From Dichotomocladium elegans (taxonomy: Eukaryota; Mucoromycota; Mucoromycetes; Mucorales; Lichtheimiaceae): 64,000 nt of DNA. Below are positions 21,246 through 34,100 of the stretch, in pieces. Numbering within the stretch: position 1 is the first letter of the stretch; each line of letters starts with the position of its first letter. The translations under genes were made by a program, and so were the position numbers. The notes beneath the pieces are model-generated. The model worked only from the letters and a program-made list of their open reading frames with translations, made no database searches and had not been told where the DNA came from. The stretch covers positions 186,001 through 250,000 of the forward strand of contig JAIXMN010000015.1 in the NCBI GenBank assembly GCA_025716815.1, written 5' to 3'.

Positions 21246-24200
21246 GTATTTCGTATCGTATCGTATGTGCGTGCGTATAGATGTTATATATTTGTCAATC
21301 TTGTCGATAGTCGAGACAGCTTTTGTTTTGTTTCTTTTTCGTTAAGATGCTGTAAAGAAAAAAAGAGAAAAAAAAAGAATAGCCTTAAAATGCGACTGGT
21401 GAATGGTAAGAGAGCGGGGGAAAAGGGAAAAGTTCGAGAAGACAGGATGGGTTTTTATAGACAAAAAGAAAGGAGGTATTGGGTCCAGGCGGTGTAACAG
21501 AACAGTGATCATAACCAATGAGCCTGAGTAGTCAGGTCGAGATCGGCAAAATAAGTCCAAATTTCCACACACGTGGAGTAAATGTGTCATGGGCTACGGT
21601 GTTACACTATCTTTTTAGACCCGTCCATTCAGCTTGGGTTTGCCGCATCCCCCAAGACTCTTCGGATGGCCTGCTAAAAGGGCGTTTGAAGCACGGTCTG
21701 GTGCCGATTGATCACCCGTTTCACTGGTAATCCGATGGAATCGTACCATAGGTTCGGCGATTTCTTTAATAATAGGAAGGCGGTGGGAGCATGTTCTTTT
21801 AAAAATGAATGCAGGCTGATCGATGAATTGGATGAGCAAGGACATCAATTGCATATATACCGGGAGCATTATGAGCGTATACCATCAGTTAAAAAAAAGG
21901 ATCGTCCAGCAATGACGGTTTTGTGAATACTCCATTTGTCATCTTATGCTTTATTGCAGTTCAGCATGTCCCGCCAGAAGTGACATGCACCCGTCCTCTG
22001 GGTTACACAAGAACTCCATGTGACGTGCGAGCAAAAGGTCTCGCAGATGGGCCGGTAGATCAACGCCAAGGATATTGATGCTCAGCCACCCTCCCTGCTA
22101 CGCCGCGTACTCGAATATTTGCATGCTCACATAAGACACTTTGGTCAGGCCTTTGTATTGGGAGCTTATGGCTGAAGTTCTATTTTAAGGGGGGCAACGA
22201 CTGGGTCACCTTTCGATGCCGTTAATTATTATCATGTAAACAGCAATAATGGCTGCTTAAAGATAGGGTTCCCGGAGCGGGAGCCTTGCTCGTTGCCAGC
22301 ACGATAAGCTTGCTTTGGTGAATCAGACACCAACCTGTGCGCGTGTGTCACCATTGACTTTTGATAATTTATTGATTATTATCTGCATATTTCTCAATTA
22401 AGGCCCGATGGATTATTTGACGTTTATTATTTCCTTTTTTATTCCGACCGCTCGAGTATATCACACAGGTTTTAACCTGGCGAGCGTCCACAACCATTAT
22501 GTGGAAGTGGGACATCATCTTTAGACTACGGTGGAAAAAAGGGCTGACCCGATTTTCTCCCGAAACTATTAATGTCATTACCCAAGCCAATGTAATTATA
22601 GTTAGACATTTCTGTATTGTGCCAGTGGGTGTATTCACACGGTACCGGTATACACCTGACAGAGGCGCGCGATCTTTTTTGCGTTTTAATTTAGATCGTA
22701 TATTCGGTATCCAAATGAGCACCACCAATGCCACAGTAATTTCTTGGTAACTCGGCCACTGAGAGAAGCGTGTTATTCTATCGTAATAAACGCTGTCCTA
22801 CCCTTCCCATTCTTGGGCAAATACACATACAGAAATAATAATCCAGAGAATCCGCATGGCGCTTTGTTACAGAAGAGTAATCCTTAGAAAATGAACAAAC
22901 TGACGTTTATTTGGTCCTCCATGTATACCCAGGAAATCGGGCCCGTTGCCATAGAAAATAAAGTATATTAGCCTAAAATTTGGCACATGTGCAGAAACAA
23001 AACGATATCAGACGCCGCAACATGTAACAGACTAGCGGAGCGCTCACCACCGCTGCTGCGCTGTACGACATCCAAGCCCCATCTGGAGACAGGAATCGAA
23101 AGGTGCGTCCTTTACTAAGTTGAGATACGTAAAACCCGACGACCAAGCTTCGATTGCAATCGGGCATTAGCGTCTTTGTCATGGCTTCGATTACACGCTT
23201 GTTGCCATTGAGTTTGAACAAACGGCTCCTCGGGCAATTGATTTGCATGTTAGTGAGAACAGAATAGACAACAGCCTCTGAAGTAATAGCCTTCTAAAAC
23301 TACAGATCACACATGCACGCACGCACGCAAACACGAAAACGCGGACACACATATGGAGAAATCCCAGTTCTGTCGTCTTTGTGATGACTCAACCATACTC
23401 ACGTACTACTCCGCATCCTATCAAATTGTTAAACGGAAGTTGATAAAGAAAGGGATTCTTGAGCCGTTGCACCGACATCGTATTGTTCTACAGCAATATA
23501 TATTAAGTGAGCGCTCACATCTATTTCGTTATTGCTATAAAGCAGCCGACAAGCCCGATAGAGTTTCGGCTTTATTATGTTGGCGAGAGCAATTCTCATG
23601 ACAGAAGCCCACGAAGAGGTATTTTGAAGGCAAAAACTCCACGGAATATCACCTCTACCGTCGAGGCAATTGACCGAATGATATGTTCCGACAGTCGCAC
23701 AAAGCCGCATAGTAACCATTGTCTGGGACCCGCCGCATACGGTGGCGTTAATGAGTCAATCTTTAAGGAATTCAGAAATGCTCCCTCCTATTCTTCTCTT
23801 TCGATTGTTATGTCTGGTGTGTATTATGCCCTATGTAATCGGTAATCCAAACTATAGCCAGATAGAATCGATCTAAACTGATTATATTTTCGTGGACGTC
23901 GGAATACCGAACGATATCTTTATGTTATCACAAAATCATTAGAGAAATCCCGAATTAGATCAAGGTCATCTATTAAACCGAGCAGTTCCACAATGAATAG
24001 TCCATTTGATTGGTAATTATCTTTCTCACTGGCATTTTCTCTGTCGGATGTTTTGTAAGTATGCTCTGTGTATCGTCCGTAGAGAACGCAATCCGGATAG
24101 TTCTTGCAAGAAGGGGATATTGATGGTGAACAAGACACCTGGCAGGAGAAGAATGATAAAGCCAATTCTCTTGTTCTGCGCCATATAGTGTCACGAGCTT

Positions 24201-24723
24201 GTTAAATATGTAGTCTATTGACTATGAATGGTATGATAGGATGAGCTTGTTTCTTTTCGAAGTATCCTTTTACGTAATATCTGTCTCAATCTCTTCATCC
24301 CATTAACTCTGCTAGGGACACGCAGAAATACAAAGAACGTACCCTATAAGAATGAGAATGAAGTCTGCATTATCATGTTTTGCAGAATAATGTGGAAGCC
24401 GGATGTTAGAGGATACCCCTCCCGTCGGAAGAAGTCCTATCAAGCTTGGTTGTCTTGTAATAGATGTCAGTTATTCTGAATGATCAGCTGTCTTCTAGAG
24501 AACTCAATATTGGTACATGTATATGAACATCTGGATGGAACCTATGTGGTTTGACCGGCTCGATTCATTATGAATTAGGAATATCTGCCATATGTCTTGC
24601 ATTTACCGAAAGAATTTGACATTTCATCCTGTGGCTGTGACTCTGTAGGCTTGATACCGACCGGTGATTTGTAGGTTTGTCCAGAGCTCCCGCTTTCATT
24701 GTCTTTTTTTCCCTCTCTCTAAC
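21246..24723. other. gene-poor, AT-rich stretch
   Basis: About 3.5 kb without a convincing gene, the largest such gap in the window. Open frames of 60-120 codons occur on both strands (for example 22369-22734 and 22973-23248, minus), lacking recognisable domains. One short minus-strand frame (24026-24184) starts with a plausible signal anchor and ends near a GTGAGA donor; it is discussed as a finding. No terminal inverted or long terminal repeats were noticed by eye. Confidence 0.45.
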
Positions 24724-26937
<2,214 letters not shown>

Positions 26938-27072
26938 AAAGTATGAATGCTTTTAAGTTGGGCAACTGTACAAACTTCAAAATTAAGAGAGTATGATTTT
27001 ACAGCCTTTTCTATCTCATTGGTACACGGCCTTTGTAACGAGCATCGGCAATGTTTGGCCTTGCAAAATGGT

Positions 27073-27948
27073 TTATGAGTCATAGGAGAATTTACGGGAA
27101 TCGAGCTGCAGGGTTACTGGGCCTAAATACGTTTTAGAGAAGAGAATTAAATGAAGTAATTGAACATGCATAGCAAATCCAATTACGTACCGTCGTTGGC
27201 AATATCAACAACCATCATTGCACCGAAGACTCCGTCTATAATCCATATTAGACACTTTATATCATTATAAACGGTGGTGTACCTTTAATTTTTGCCGGGT
27301 CATAGGCCTCGCCCATCTTTCTCAGAAATTGTTGATACACTTCCTTGGCCTGGTCAGTTTTCATGGCACGATGGAAGTCAGGCTTGTTTCCTAGACCGGA
27401 ATGTGAGCGTTGCATGCCGATAGGAATGGAGGAAAGATTGTGTTGACGCGCGGCCGTGGCAGAGGGATAGAAGAGATCAAACCTTTAACGGTATTGCCCT
27501 GGAGCGTGAACTGTGACACTATGTAAATCAGGAGGGGGTTGCAAGGTTTGTTATTTTTTGACAGGCGAAATGGATGACACAGTGTCGCTCGCGCGCGCGC
27601 GCCGGGTGCGTTGTTTACCACACAAAACCTCGAGGTTAAGGTCCTTGACTCCCTTTTTCCACATTGCGCCAGTTTCGTCTTCGAAGATGCGGACGTTGAG
27701 AATTTTTTTAACAATGTAATCGAGATCTTTTTCTGTGTCATCCGTAGCAATCCCAACGAGAACACAGACACCTTTTTGAATGGCACCTACGACCTGATTT
27801 TCGACTGGAAACATGGCGCCCGGCCCCGACCGTTTTTCTTTTAGCAGTCGTCCAGCCAGCAAACACACGTAAACCCCTCCTCAAGACAAATGCAGAATGG
27901 CTTGCCTGTGACGCTGGCCCGGGTCACCCTTTGCAATACCGCTCTCAT
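27073..27948 (-). CDS. DTD1: D-aminoacyl-tRNA deacylase (DTD)
   Basis: Hydrolyses D-amino acids, and mischarged Gly, from tRNA, a quality-control step in translation. Six exons from right to left: 27906-27948, 27619-27804, 27483-27518, 27283-27390, 27191-27235 and 27073-27122, giving 155 residues, typical for DTD. The start [15 protein letters not shown] is near-invariant. The two signature active-site motifs are present: SQFTL in exon 3 and NDGPVT (the Gly-cisPro chirality filter) across exons 5 and 6. Intron 1 has a GC donor (CACAG|GCAAGC): only this splice gives [15 protein letters not shown] in frame. The yeast orthologue is DTD1. Every intron is phase 1, so one splicing phase is kept through the whole gene. 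The downstream end converges on the helicase, with ~135 bp between the two stops. Confidence 0.96.
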
Positions 27949-28090
27949 ATCTTCCTGGCTTTGTTTTCGTATGCAAGGGCAAGGAAGAAGACACCGCTAT
28001 TCGCTCCTGAAAATGGTGGGCGGTAACTTAAAAAAAAAACTTAATACAACAGCGAAATAACCCGAACACATACGTACGCACACATACATA

Positions 28091-28116
28091 GAGAGAGAGA
28101 GAGTGTGTGTGTATGT
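28091..28116. repeat. (GA)n(GT)n microsatellite
   Basis: Compound dinucleotide tract: GAGAGAGAGAGAG followed by TGTGTGTGT and a TATGTATA tail. Confidence 0.8.
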
Positions 28117-29061
28117 ATATGTGAAAAGGTCAGAGAGGAAGTGAGAGCGCGAGAGTAGGAGTTCTCCACTTTCTGCTCTAGTACGGTGTCCAAATATCGT
28201 TCAATCGCACCTCCCCCCCATCCCTTCTTCCCCTTAAATCACAGCATTTAATGCGCCCATTGCCCAACAGCGTTCTTGCCCGTGTCATTTTGCCGACACA
28301 TTTATTGCTTGCCAAGAGTACTCAATAGAACCAAAAAGTGCTTTGATTGATCGTCGCTACACTCGCGTGGCATTGCCCCTTCTATATTACTGCATTACAC
28401 GAAGTATTCGGTTGCTATTGTTGGTGTCATATGGAACCTAGGAATAAATGATGATGATGATGAGGCTGGCCTGGTAACTTGTACTGGTTTCCTTGGATTG
28501 CGAAAGGCCAGTTAGTAACAAGAAAGACTTCTATGAGAGGGGCGGGCGTCGTATGTGGTAGAAAACGGGATGTATATATTCTGTAAAAAAGCTGGCATTC
28601 TTGATATGACACACACACAAAAGGCTTTTATTGATTTCCTCTTTTTATGACATACTGCGCAGGCAGATTAGAGTGCGATCTCCGCTTGATGGAGATTCCC
28701 TGCAAGAAGCTCATAGCAGTCTCTTGCATCTTGCTTGCATCCATTATTCTTCATTCCCTCGTCCACAATCGCATCAAAACAAACTCATACACACGTACAC
28801 ATTCACTGTTATCGCTGGCTTGCGCACGCATTCTATGCGATGGATCACTCCTATCTGGCCGCGAAAACGGAGAAAAAGAAGGCAATCCCCTTGTGCATAA
28901 ACTACGTAGGAGAAGCAAGCTAGCAAAATTTAGGGGGTTGTGCGTGTGTGGGTGTGTGTGATGGGGCATTCCATTCAAGAATGACTCCACAATTCAACAT
29001 CTAGTGACAAGGAATGGATTCATCATGAACCCCCTACTACAAGAATGAAAAAAATATCGAG

Positions 29062-29069
29062 TATAAAAG
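29062..29069 (+). promoter_or_regulatory. TATA box of secreted precursor 1
   Basis: TATAAAAG lying 71 nt before the ATG at 29140, preceded by an A-rich stretch. Spacing agrees with the other genes of this array. Confidence 0.7.
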
Positions 29070-29139
29070 AGGGGAATTCAATGAAACCGAAGTCAGTCTA
29101 CCCATCGAAAGTCTCGACAGCCCATTTAATAACAATATC

Positions 29140-30252
29140 ATGCGCTTCACCGCCATTTTCATCGCTGCCGCCGCTTTGCGCATCACCGTCCAGGCCGCTC
29201 CTGCCCCACCTCCTGTCCAGCAATCCCACACAGGCGGCACCGAGGCTACCTTCCCGCCATCTGGTCTTCCTGGCTCGGCTGGCAAAATCGCAAGTGCCTT
29301 CCCACTCAGCTCGAATCTTGGCGCGAACGGAGCCGATCTGCCAGTCGTTGGTGCTATTCTGAAAAGCACACCTGTTCCTTCGAAGGTGACTAACAAGCCT
29401 CCACAGCCGCAGCAGCCCCCTCCGCAGAAGCGACAGTTGCCGGCTGTGAGCGGCGCCAGTCTCACAACCGTCCCTATCGTTGGCCCGATGATAGCGCCTG
29501 CTCCCCCTGCCGCCGCCAACGCTCCACACAAGAAGCGCCAGCTCCCCAGCATCAACCCAGCCGCACCCAATGCTGGTTTGCCTGACATGTCACGACTTGC
29601 CTCGACCCCGAACACCCTTCCTACTCTGCCAATTTTAAGCCCCCCACCCAAGGCCGGCGCTGCTCCCAACGGGGCCACCGGTGCGCCCCAGAAGCGTGGT
29701 ACTGATGCCGGCAACACAAAGAGCTCCTCTAAGAAGCACGGTACGAGTTCGGTAAAGGGTGCTCCTGGTGCACCCACGACTGATGCCAAGGAGGACTCCG
29801 CCGCAGACGACACTGCCGCTGCTGCTGCTACTGCTGCTGCTGCTGGCCAGGAGATGGGTAGCCTTGAGAAGGCCGAACAGGCCGTGAATCCCGGTGTGAA
29901 GGGCACTGTCAAGAACGCTGACGAAATCGTCTCGAGCAGCAAGGCCGCTGCTGTCAAGAGCACTACTGGACCCGATGTGACCTCGATCGACCGCGCTGCC
30001 GGCAAGGCTGCCGATGCTGCCGAGAAGGCGACCAGCAAGGTCAAGGGTACTGTTCAAGAGGCGGAGGGCGCTACTCCCGGTCTTCCCGCCGCTGCCGCTG
30101 GTCTTCCAGGCCTTGAGGATGATCAAAAGGCTGCCACCGCTGCTGACTCTACAACTACCGCTGAACATGGTTCTCCTGCTCAGGCCGGTCACAAGGGCTT
30201 GGTTGGTAAGGTTGCCGGCCTATTGAGCAAGAGCGGATCTGGTCCTCAGTAG
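29140..30252 (+). CDS. secreted precursor 1: Ala/Pro-rich protein with Lys-Arg sites
   Basis: Intronless 370-residue protein, family not recognised. Starts MRFTAIFIAAAALRITVQA, a clear signal peptide with predicted cleavage before APAPPP. The N-terminal ~190 residues contain Kex2-type dibasic sites: PPQKRQLPAV, HKKRQLPSIN and PQKRGTDAG. Two of them are followed by the same QLP, as in precursors cut into related peptides. The rest is rich in Ala, Lys, Gly, Ser and Thr (KAAAVKST, AGKAADAAEKATSK), resembling an extended hydrophilic secreted or wall-associated protein. No cysteine was seen in the mature part. First of five consecutive same-strand genes with the same start architecture. Possible roles are a repetitive secreted peptide precursor or a cell-surface polymer; neither can be decided from sequence. 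Confidence 0.85.
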   Translation: MRFTAIFIAAAALRITVQAAPAPPPVQQSHTGGTEATFPPSGLPGSAGKIASAFPLSSNLGANGADLPVVGAILKSTPVPSKVTNKPPQPQQPPPQKRQLPAVSGASLTTVPIVGPMIAPAPPAAANAPHKKRQLPSINPAAPNAGLPDMSRLASTPNTLPTLPILSPPPKAGAAPNGATGAPQKRGTDAGNTKSSSKKHGTSSVKGAPGAPTTDAKEDSAADDTAAAAATAAAAGQEMGSLEKAEQAVNPGVKGTVKNADEIVSSSKAAAVKSTTGPDVTSIDRAAGKAADAAEKATSKVKGTVQEAEGATPGLPAAAAGLPGLEDDQKAATAADSTTTAEHGSPAQAGHKGLVGKVAGLLSKSGSGPQ

Positions 30253-30277
30253 AGCCATTCATCTGCACTTTTGCATT

Positions 30278-30318
30278 CACGCACGCACGCACGCACGCAC
30301 GCACACATACACACACAT
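30278..30318. repeat. (CACG)n/(CA)n microsatellite
   Basis: Tetranucleotide ACGC repeats grading into ACAC, in the presumed 3' UTR of secreted precursor 1. Confidence 0.85.
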
Positions 30319-30955
30319 TCACGAACACGCACGTACATCCTTACACACCCCGCCCACATATTCTCTCTGTAAATCCTCCCATTAGCAGTATTATCATCTG
30401 AAACACGCAGACCCTACAGATTTTACTATACTATTTAACTCAATATTATTATAATTAAACGATGTTTATCCTTTTCTTTTAATAACAGTATTTCCTTTAC
30501 ATGACTATGTTCAGTGTCCGCAACTTTGTTTGTCTCTTATTGTTTAACAACAACTGATCGTTGACATGTCGCATGATAGCGGACTAAGGAATTTCTAAGA
30601 ACCTATCATTTCATATCTATAGAATGCCATTTCTTGGCTGAACCCTCCCGCCCGACATCTTGAATACCTTGAAACTACGTTCCAATGAACCCCTTTATGG
30701 TTTCTTTTTGAGACCTCCTCGTTCCATATTTCAGTCAAACGTCCTGATGTGTGTATGCAGCATCTGGTTGCAAAAATAAAGAATCGAAACCTTTTGTATC
30801 TGGTTGATCATTTAATTATTACTTGCCGCCTGCAAACGTCTATAATTCATAGTTCGGCAGGATGCATCCATTGGTGGGATGTCGACTGGGTATATACTTT
30901 TCTTTACTATTACCAGCAGACGACATGAACTTTACTCGACACAAGCTCTGGAATT

Positions 30956-30965
30956 TATATAAAAG
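30956..30965 (+). promoter_or_regulatory. TATA box of secreted precursor 2
   Basis: TATATAAAAG, 65 nt before the ATG at 31030, followed by a T/C-rich region (TCTTTTCTTTTTCTTG) just ahead of the start codon. Confidence 0.7.
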
Positions 30966-31029
30966 GAGTTCTTTGCTTGGTTTTATGTTGACGGATGTCT
31001 TTTCTTTTTCTTGTCTTTTCATTGCCATC

Positions 31030-31563
31030 ATGCGTAAGCATTCTCTGCTCTCTGTCGCTTTTGCTACCGTAACCGCTGTAATTTTAGTTATCGCACCAAC
31101 CACGTGTGGCGCTCCTGTGGCAGCTGAAGAGGTCGCACTGCAAGATGAACGACAGCACTATGGCCTCGGTCCTGTTTCTCAAAGGTCAGAGCTAGGCAAG
31201 CTTACGGTGCGCCGCCTCCGTAACAATGATGATGAACAAGACGGAGACAAACCTTCGGGAAGAGGTAAAGGCGGCCGCGTCAACAAAGGTGGAGACGACC
31301 GGCATTATTACGACGAAGACGATGAGGAAGAGGACGAGCAAGATGATGATCTACGGTCACCATCGCGTATGTCTGGTGGCAGACCTCACCATTTATTGGA
31401 CACTGCTGATGAAGCTGCAGGCTCTCTGCCACTCGCTGCAGGAGATATAGGTGGCCAAGAAGCTTCGCTTGACTCCGTTGTCGACACTACTATTGACGGA
31501 AAACTTATCCCGGGGAGCCATCGTATTGGTCGCCTTCCCAAAGGCCACCATGTAGAGGCTTGA
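31030..31563 (+). CDS. secreted precursor 2: acidic Asp/Glu-rich protein
   Basis: Intronless, 177 residues, family not recognised. I chose the ATG at 31030: it follows the TATA box at a normal distance and begins a signal peptide (MRKHSLLSVAFATVTAVILV, cleavage near TCGA|PVA). The longer frame from 30862 would start upstream of the TATA box. The mature part has one dibasic site (TVRRLRNN), a Gly/Arg/Lys stretch (GRGKGGRVNKGG) and a strongly acidic tract (YYDEDDEEEDEQDDD), ending KGHHVEA. It shares with its neighbours the Met-Arg start and the signal peptide ending at (A/S)-Pro-Val, but no obvious sequence similarity beyond that. Confidence 0.82.
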   Translation: MRKHSLLSVAFATVTAVILVIAPTTCGAPVAAEEVALQDERQHYGLGPVSQRSELGKLTVRRLRNNDDEQDGDKPSGRGKGGRVNKGGDDRHYYDEDDEEEDEQDDDLRSPSRMSGGRPHHLLDTADEAAGSLPLAAGDIGGQEASLDSVVDTTIDGKLIPGSHRIGRLPKGHHVEA

Positions 31564-32209
31564 AATCAAAACTTCCTTCCCTGCAATAGCTGCTCTAATA
31601 CCTTCTATACATTGAGAATAATAATAATATTAATAAAAATCAACCAGGCTTATCTTCCGAGAAACATACATTCCTATCTGTGCAGAATCTGTTCTATCAT
31701 AGGAGATCCTGTACCAGGACTTTCTTTTTTCGCTTTGAGGTCGATGAATTTAACTTAATTTCAGGGGGGACGACACTTGTCTCGAGCAAGGATCGTTCCT
31801 TCTCTTCCTTGATAGGAGAAGGGGTGCGGAGAGTTCGTTTTATTTTTTGATATTATATTTTACTGCTCCTAAACAAAACGGAATGCCATCTAAGCACATT
31901 GTCAGGAGATAATACATGCCTCGCAGAGCTGGAAAAATGAGAGATTACGCTATGCAAGTTTGCTCATCATTTAATCAAGGAGATTTTTTACAAAAAAAAA
32001 AAAAAGAGAGAGAGGGAAAAGATAAAGAAAAGGCTGATAAATAAGGCCAAGCTAATGCCCGACTTGTCTTTCTTTTTTTCTTCCTCGAATTATTCTACTT
32101 CCACAGTTGACTTCTTACTCTCCTTTACCCCATAAAGAGAGAAAAAAGAGAAGGAAAGAGTGATCGAGAAAGAGACAATCGCCCGACGTAAAGATAAAAC
32201 AAAAGCGAA
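31564..32209. other. intergenic within the secreted-precursor array (2/3)
   Basis: About 650 bp, AT-rich. Contains ATAATAATATTAATAA near 31618-31638, a poly-A run (31990-32006) and GA-rich sequence just before the next ATG. A weak GATAAATAAGG element near 32036-32046 is the only TATA-like candidate, about 165 nt before the start. Confidence 0.4.
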
Positions 32210-32611
32210 ATGCGATCCACCATCTTCATTGTAGTCCTCGCGTCAGTAGCCGTCTCGCTTGTTCAAGCTGCCCCGGTAAAAAACAACAAACGCCAGCAGC
32301 AGCAGCAGCAGCAGCCAGCAGGAGCAGGAGGATTTGGGCAATATTTTGGCCAAGGCCTGACAGCAACTACTCCGTTAACAACAAGCATTTACCAAGTGAT
32401 TGATCCACCAACTGGTAGCGCCGCTGTGGCTCAGGGAGGCGTAGAGGGCATGGCTGCCAGCGCCAATCCACTCACACCAGGTGGTGTTAGTCCAACCATT
32501 ACCGAAAAGACGGCGATGGTGTCTGGTGCGGGTACAGTGATTGATGGATTCTCAGCGATGGTAGCCGGCGGTGGCACTGGTGCGGGTGGCGGCGGCCAAC
32601 AGGAGCCGTAA
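32210..32611 (+). CDS. secreted precursor 3: Gln/Gly-rich small protein
   Basis: Intronless, 133 residues, family not recognised. Signal peptide MRSTIFIVVLASVAVSLVQA followed by APVKNNKR and a run of seven Gln (CAG codons). One Lys-Arg site (NNKR) lies only ~8 residues after predicted signal cleavage, as in a short pro-segment. The mature region is rich in Gly, Ala, Thr and Pro (GAGGFGQYFGQGL, TPLTTSIYQVID) with no cysteine, ending GGGGQQEP. Third member of the tandem array; same strand and same start architecture as its neighbours. Confidence 0.82.
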   Translation: MRSTIFIVVLASVAVSLVQAAPVKNNKRQQQQQQQPAGAGGFGQYFGQGLTATTPLTTSIYQVIDPPTGSAAVAQGGVEGMAASANPLTPGGVSPTITEKTAMVSGAGTVIDGFSAMVAGGGTGAGGGGQQEP

Positions 32612-34100
32612 TAGAAGAGAGAGAGAGACTAAACGCACAATCTGTCTGTAATATTGATACCACTATCATTGTCCTTGCACCTTCTCCTCCTTACCACACT
32701 CCTCGCAATACTCACTGTTCTCCCCGCCATTTACAAAAGCTCCCACTTCATCTATCCTCCTTTCCGTCTATCATATCACATGCTCATTATATTAAACGCA
32801 GTTTACTATCTTTATATATCCATATTTTTTTCATTCCCATACGCATATATACCTATATCACCAGAAAGATATCAGCAGCTGCCTGATTGTGTGTCTCGTA
32901 AATCATTTTGCAGTGTGTCTTTCATTTATAATAGGAATGGACTATATGCTGCATGCAATAGAACGTCCTTTTTGGTGATGATCTGGGCGATCCTATCATT
33001 TTTCTACCTCATCCTGTATAGTCTTTGCGTGAGCAGAAAAAAAAAAACTGAGCTGCTCCACGGTAATAGGATCAAGGAGGTCTGCAAGGGTTACGTCGAG
33101 ATGACACACAGTAATACAGCAACGAAGATCATTCTCGGTAGTCTGCCTTAATAACGTTATTGTATTTGTCCAGGAGAATCCGACATTCTCAAAGATAGTT
33201 CAGTGGTAATATAAGTTAAAATCGGCCCGCCCAGTATGCGAGAAAGAAAGTAAATTCTTTGAGGCTCCATGAAACAAAACATGGCCGTGTACCTGTCACT
33301 GAGAAATGAAACTGTATATATGGTAAGAATAGCAATAAAGATACGCGGACTCATAACTGCACAGGCTCGCCAAATACACAAAACAAAGTAACATACCTGT
33401 CCTTCTTTTCTGGTAGTCTGACAATATGATCCTGTTCAAACAACCTCCTCCTCAGTCCCCCTCCGACAGGTTCGAGAATGCTCAAACATGATTCGTCATT
33501 TAGGCATCTTCCACACTGTAAAAACGCCTTCTAGAAGAGAGTTGGACCGTAAACACAATGCACACATAGATACATAATGCACGTCTAGTCTGAAACTCGC
33601 TTTGCCATCCGTCGAATAAAAAGCAGAACGAGAAGGCAAGTATAAGATAAATAAAGGAGAAAATCAATGAACCACGGGATGAGTTCTTAGTGCGAATAAG
33701 TTGACGGATATGTCGGGTTTCGCTGGAATGTAACCATCAAAAATTACAAAAGGGTCTTTGAGTTGTAATATATCCCTAAGAGTTCGCTCGATCTATCCGG
33801 TAGCCTTTTCAGATGCATGCATCAAAAAGGAGCGCAGGCCGGAGTACTGCTTGATAATGCTAAGCTCGAGGAAACAAGGAGAAAGGGAAAAAAGGAGGGG
33901 TGGATGGATAGTTGTCCCATTTTTTCTTTTTCTTTTTTTTTTTAGAAGGGGGAAGGAAAAGAAGGCGAGATAGGTACGATGACTTCAGTAAAAAATTTAC
34001 GATGATCCTATTTAAACGAATAAATAGCCTTGTCCATCTCCTCCTCATTTAATCACCCCTCCTCCTCCGACAAAGCGATTCGCCGACTGACCGACAGATC
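32612..34100. other. intergenic within the secreted-precursor array (3/4)
   Basis: About 1.5 kb. A T/C-rich open frame of 165 codons (32654-33151) lacks an early ATG (its first codon is TTG) and is rich in Leu/Ser/Tyr from pyrimidine-rich UTR sequence; I do not support it as a gene. The rest is AT-rich with a poly-T/poly-A block (33918-33950). A TATTTAAA element lies at the right end. Confidence 0.45.
34009..34016 (+). promoter_or_regulatory. TATA-like element of secreted precursor 4
   Basis: TATTTAAA, followed shortly by AATAAATA, 85 nt before the ATG at 34101. Confidence 0.5.

Larger units (their letters stand above)
27949..29139. other. intergenic, microsatellite-bearing
   Basis: About 1.2 kb between DTD and the first secreted-precursor gene. 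It holds a (GA)n(GT)n tract, an (ATG)n run near 28447-28462 and GT runs near 28938-28962. Open frames of 60-105 codons here have no motif. The TATA element for the next gene lies at its right end. Confidence 0.45.
30253..31029. other. intergenic within the secreted-precursor array (1/2)
   Basis: About 780 bp. Begins with a (CACG)n/(CA)n tract (30278-30318) in the 3' UTR of precursor 1, then AT-rich sequence. The TATA box of precursor 2 lies at the right end. No further gene seen. Confidence 0.45.

Noticed and set aside
22255..22345. GC-rich stretch GGGTTCCCGGAGCGGGAGCC examined as a possible tRNA
   Set aside because: No T-arm GTTCRANNC at the right spacing, no closing acceptor stem and no plausible anticodon loop.
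27595..27605. GCGCGCGCGC run on the intron side of a DTD splice site
   Set aside because: A short alternating tract; no further structure or regulatory motif supports calling it a feature.
29037..30192. 335- and 185-codon antisense frames opposite secreted precursor 1
   Set aside because: GC-rich antisense of an Ala/Pro/Gly gene; no domain, and the sense frame has signal peptide, TATA box and dibasic sites.
32654..33151. 165-codon plus-strand open frame between secreted precursors 3 and 4, with several hydrophobic runs
   Set aside because: First codon is TTG with no early ATG, the composition simply reflects pyrimidine-rich 3' UTR (CTCCTC, TCTATC), and no signal peptide or domain is convincing.
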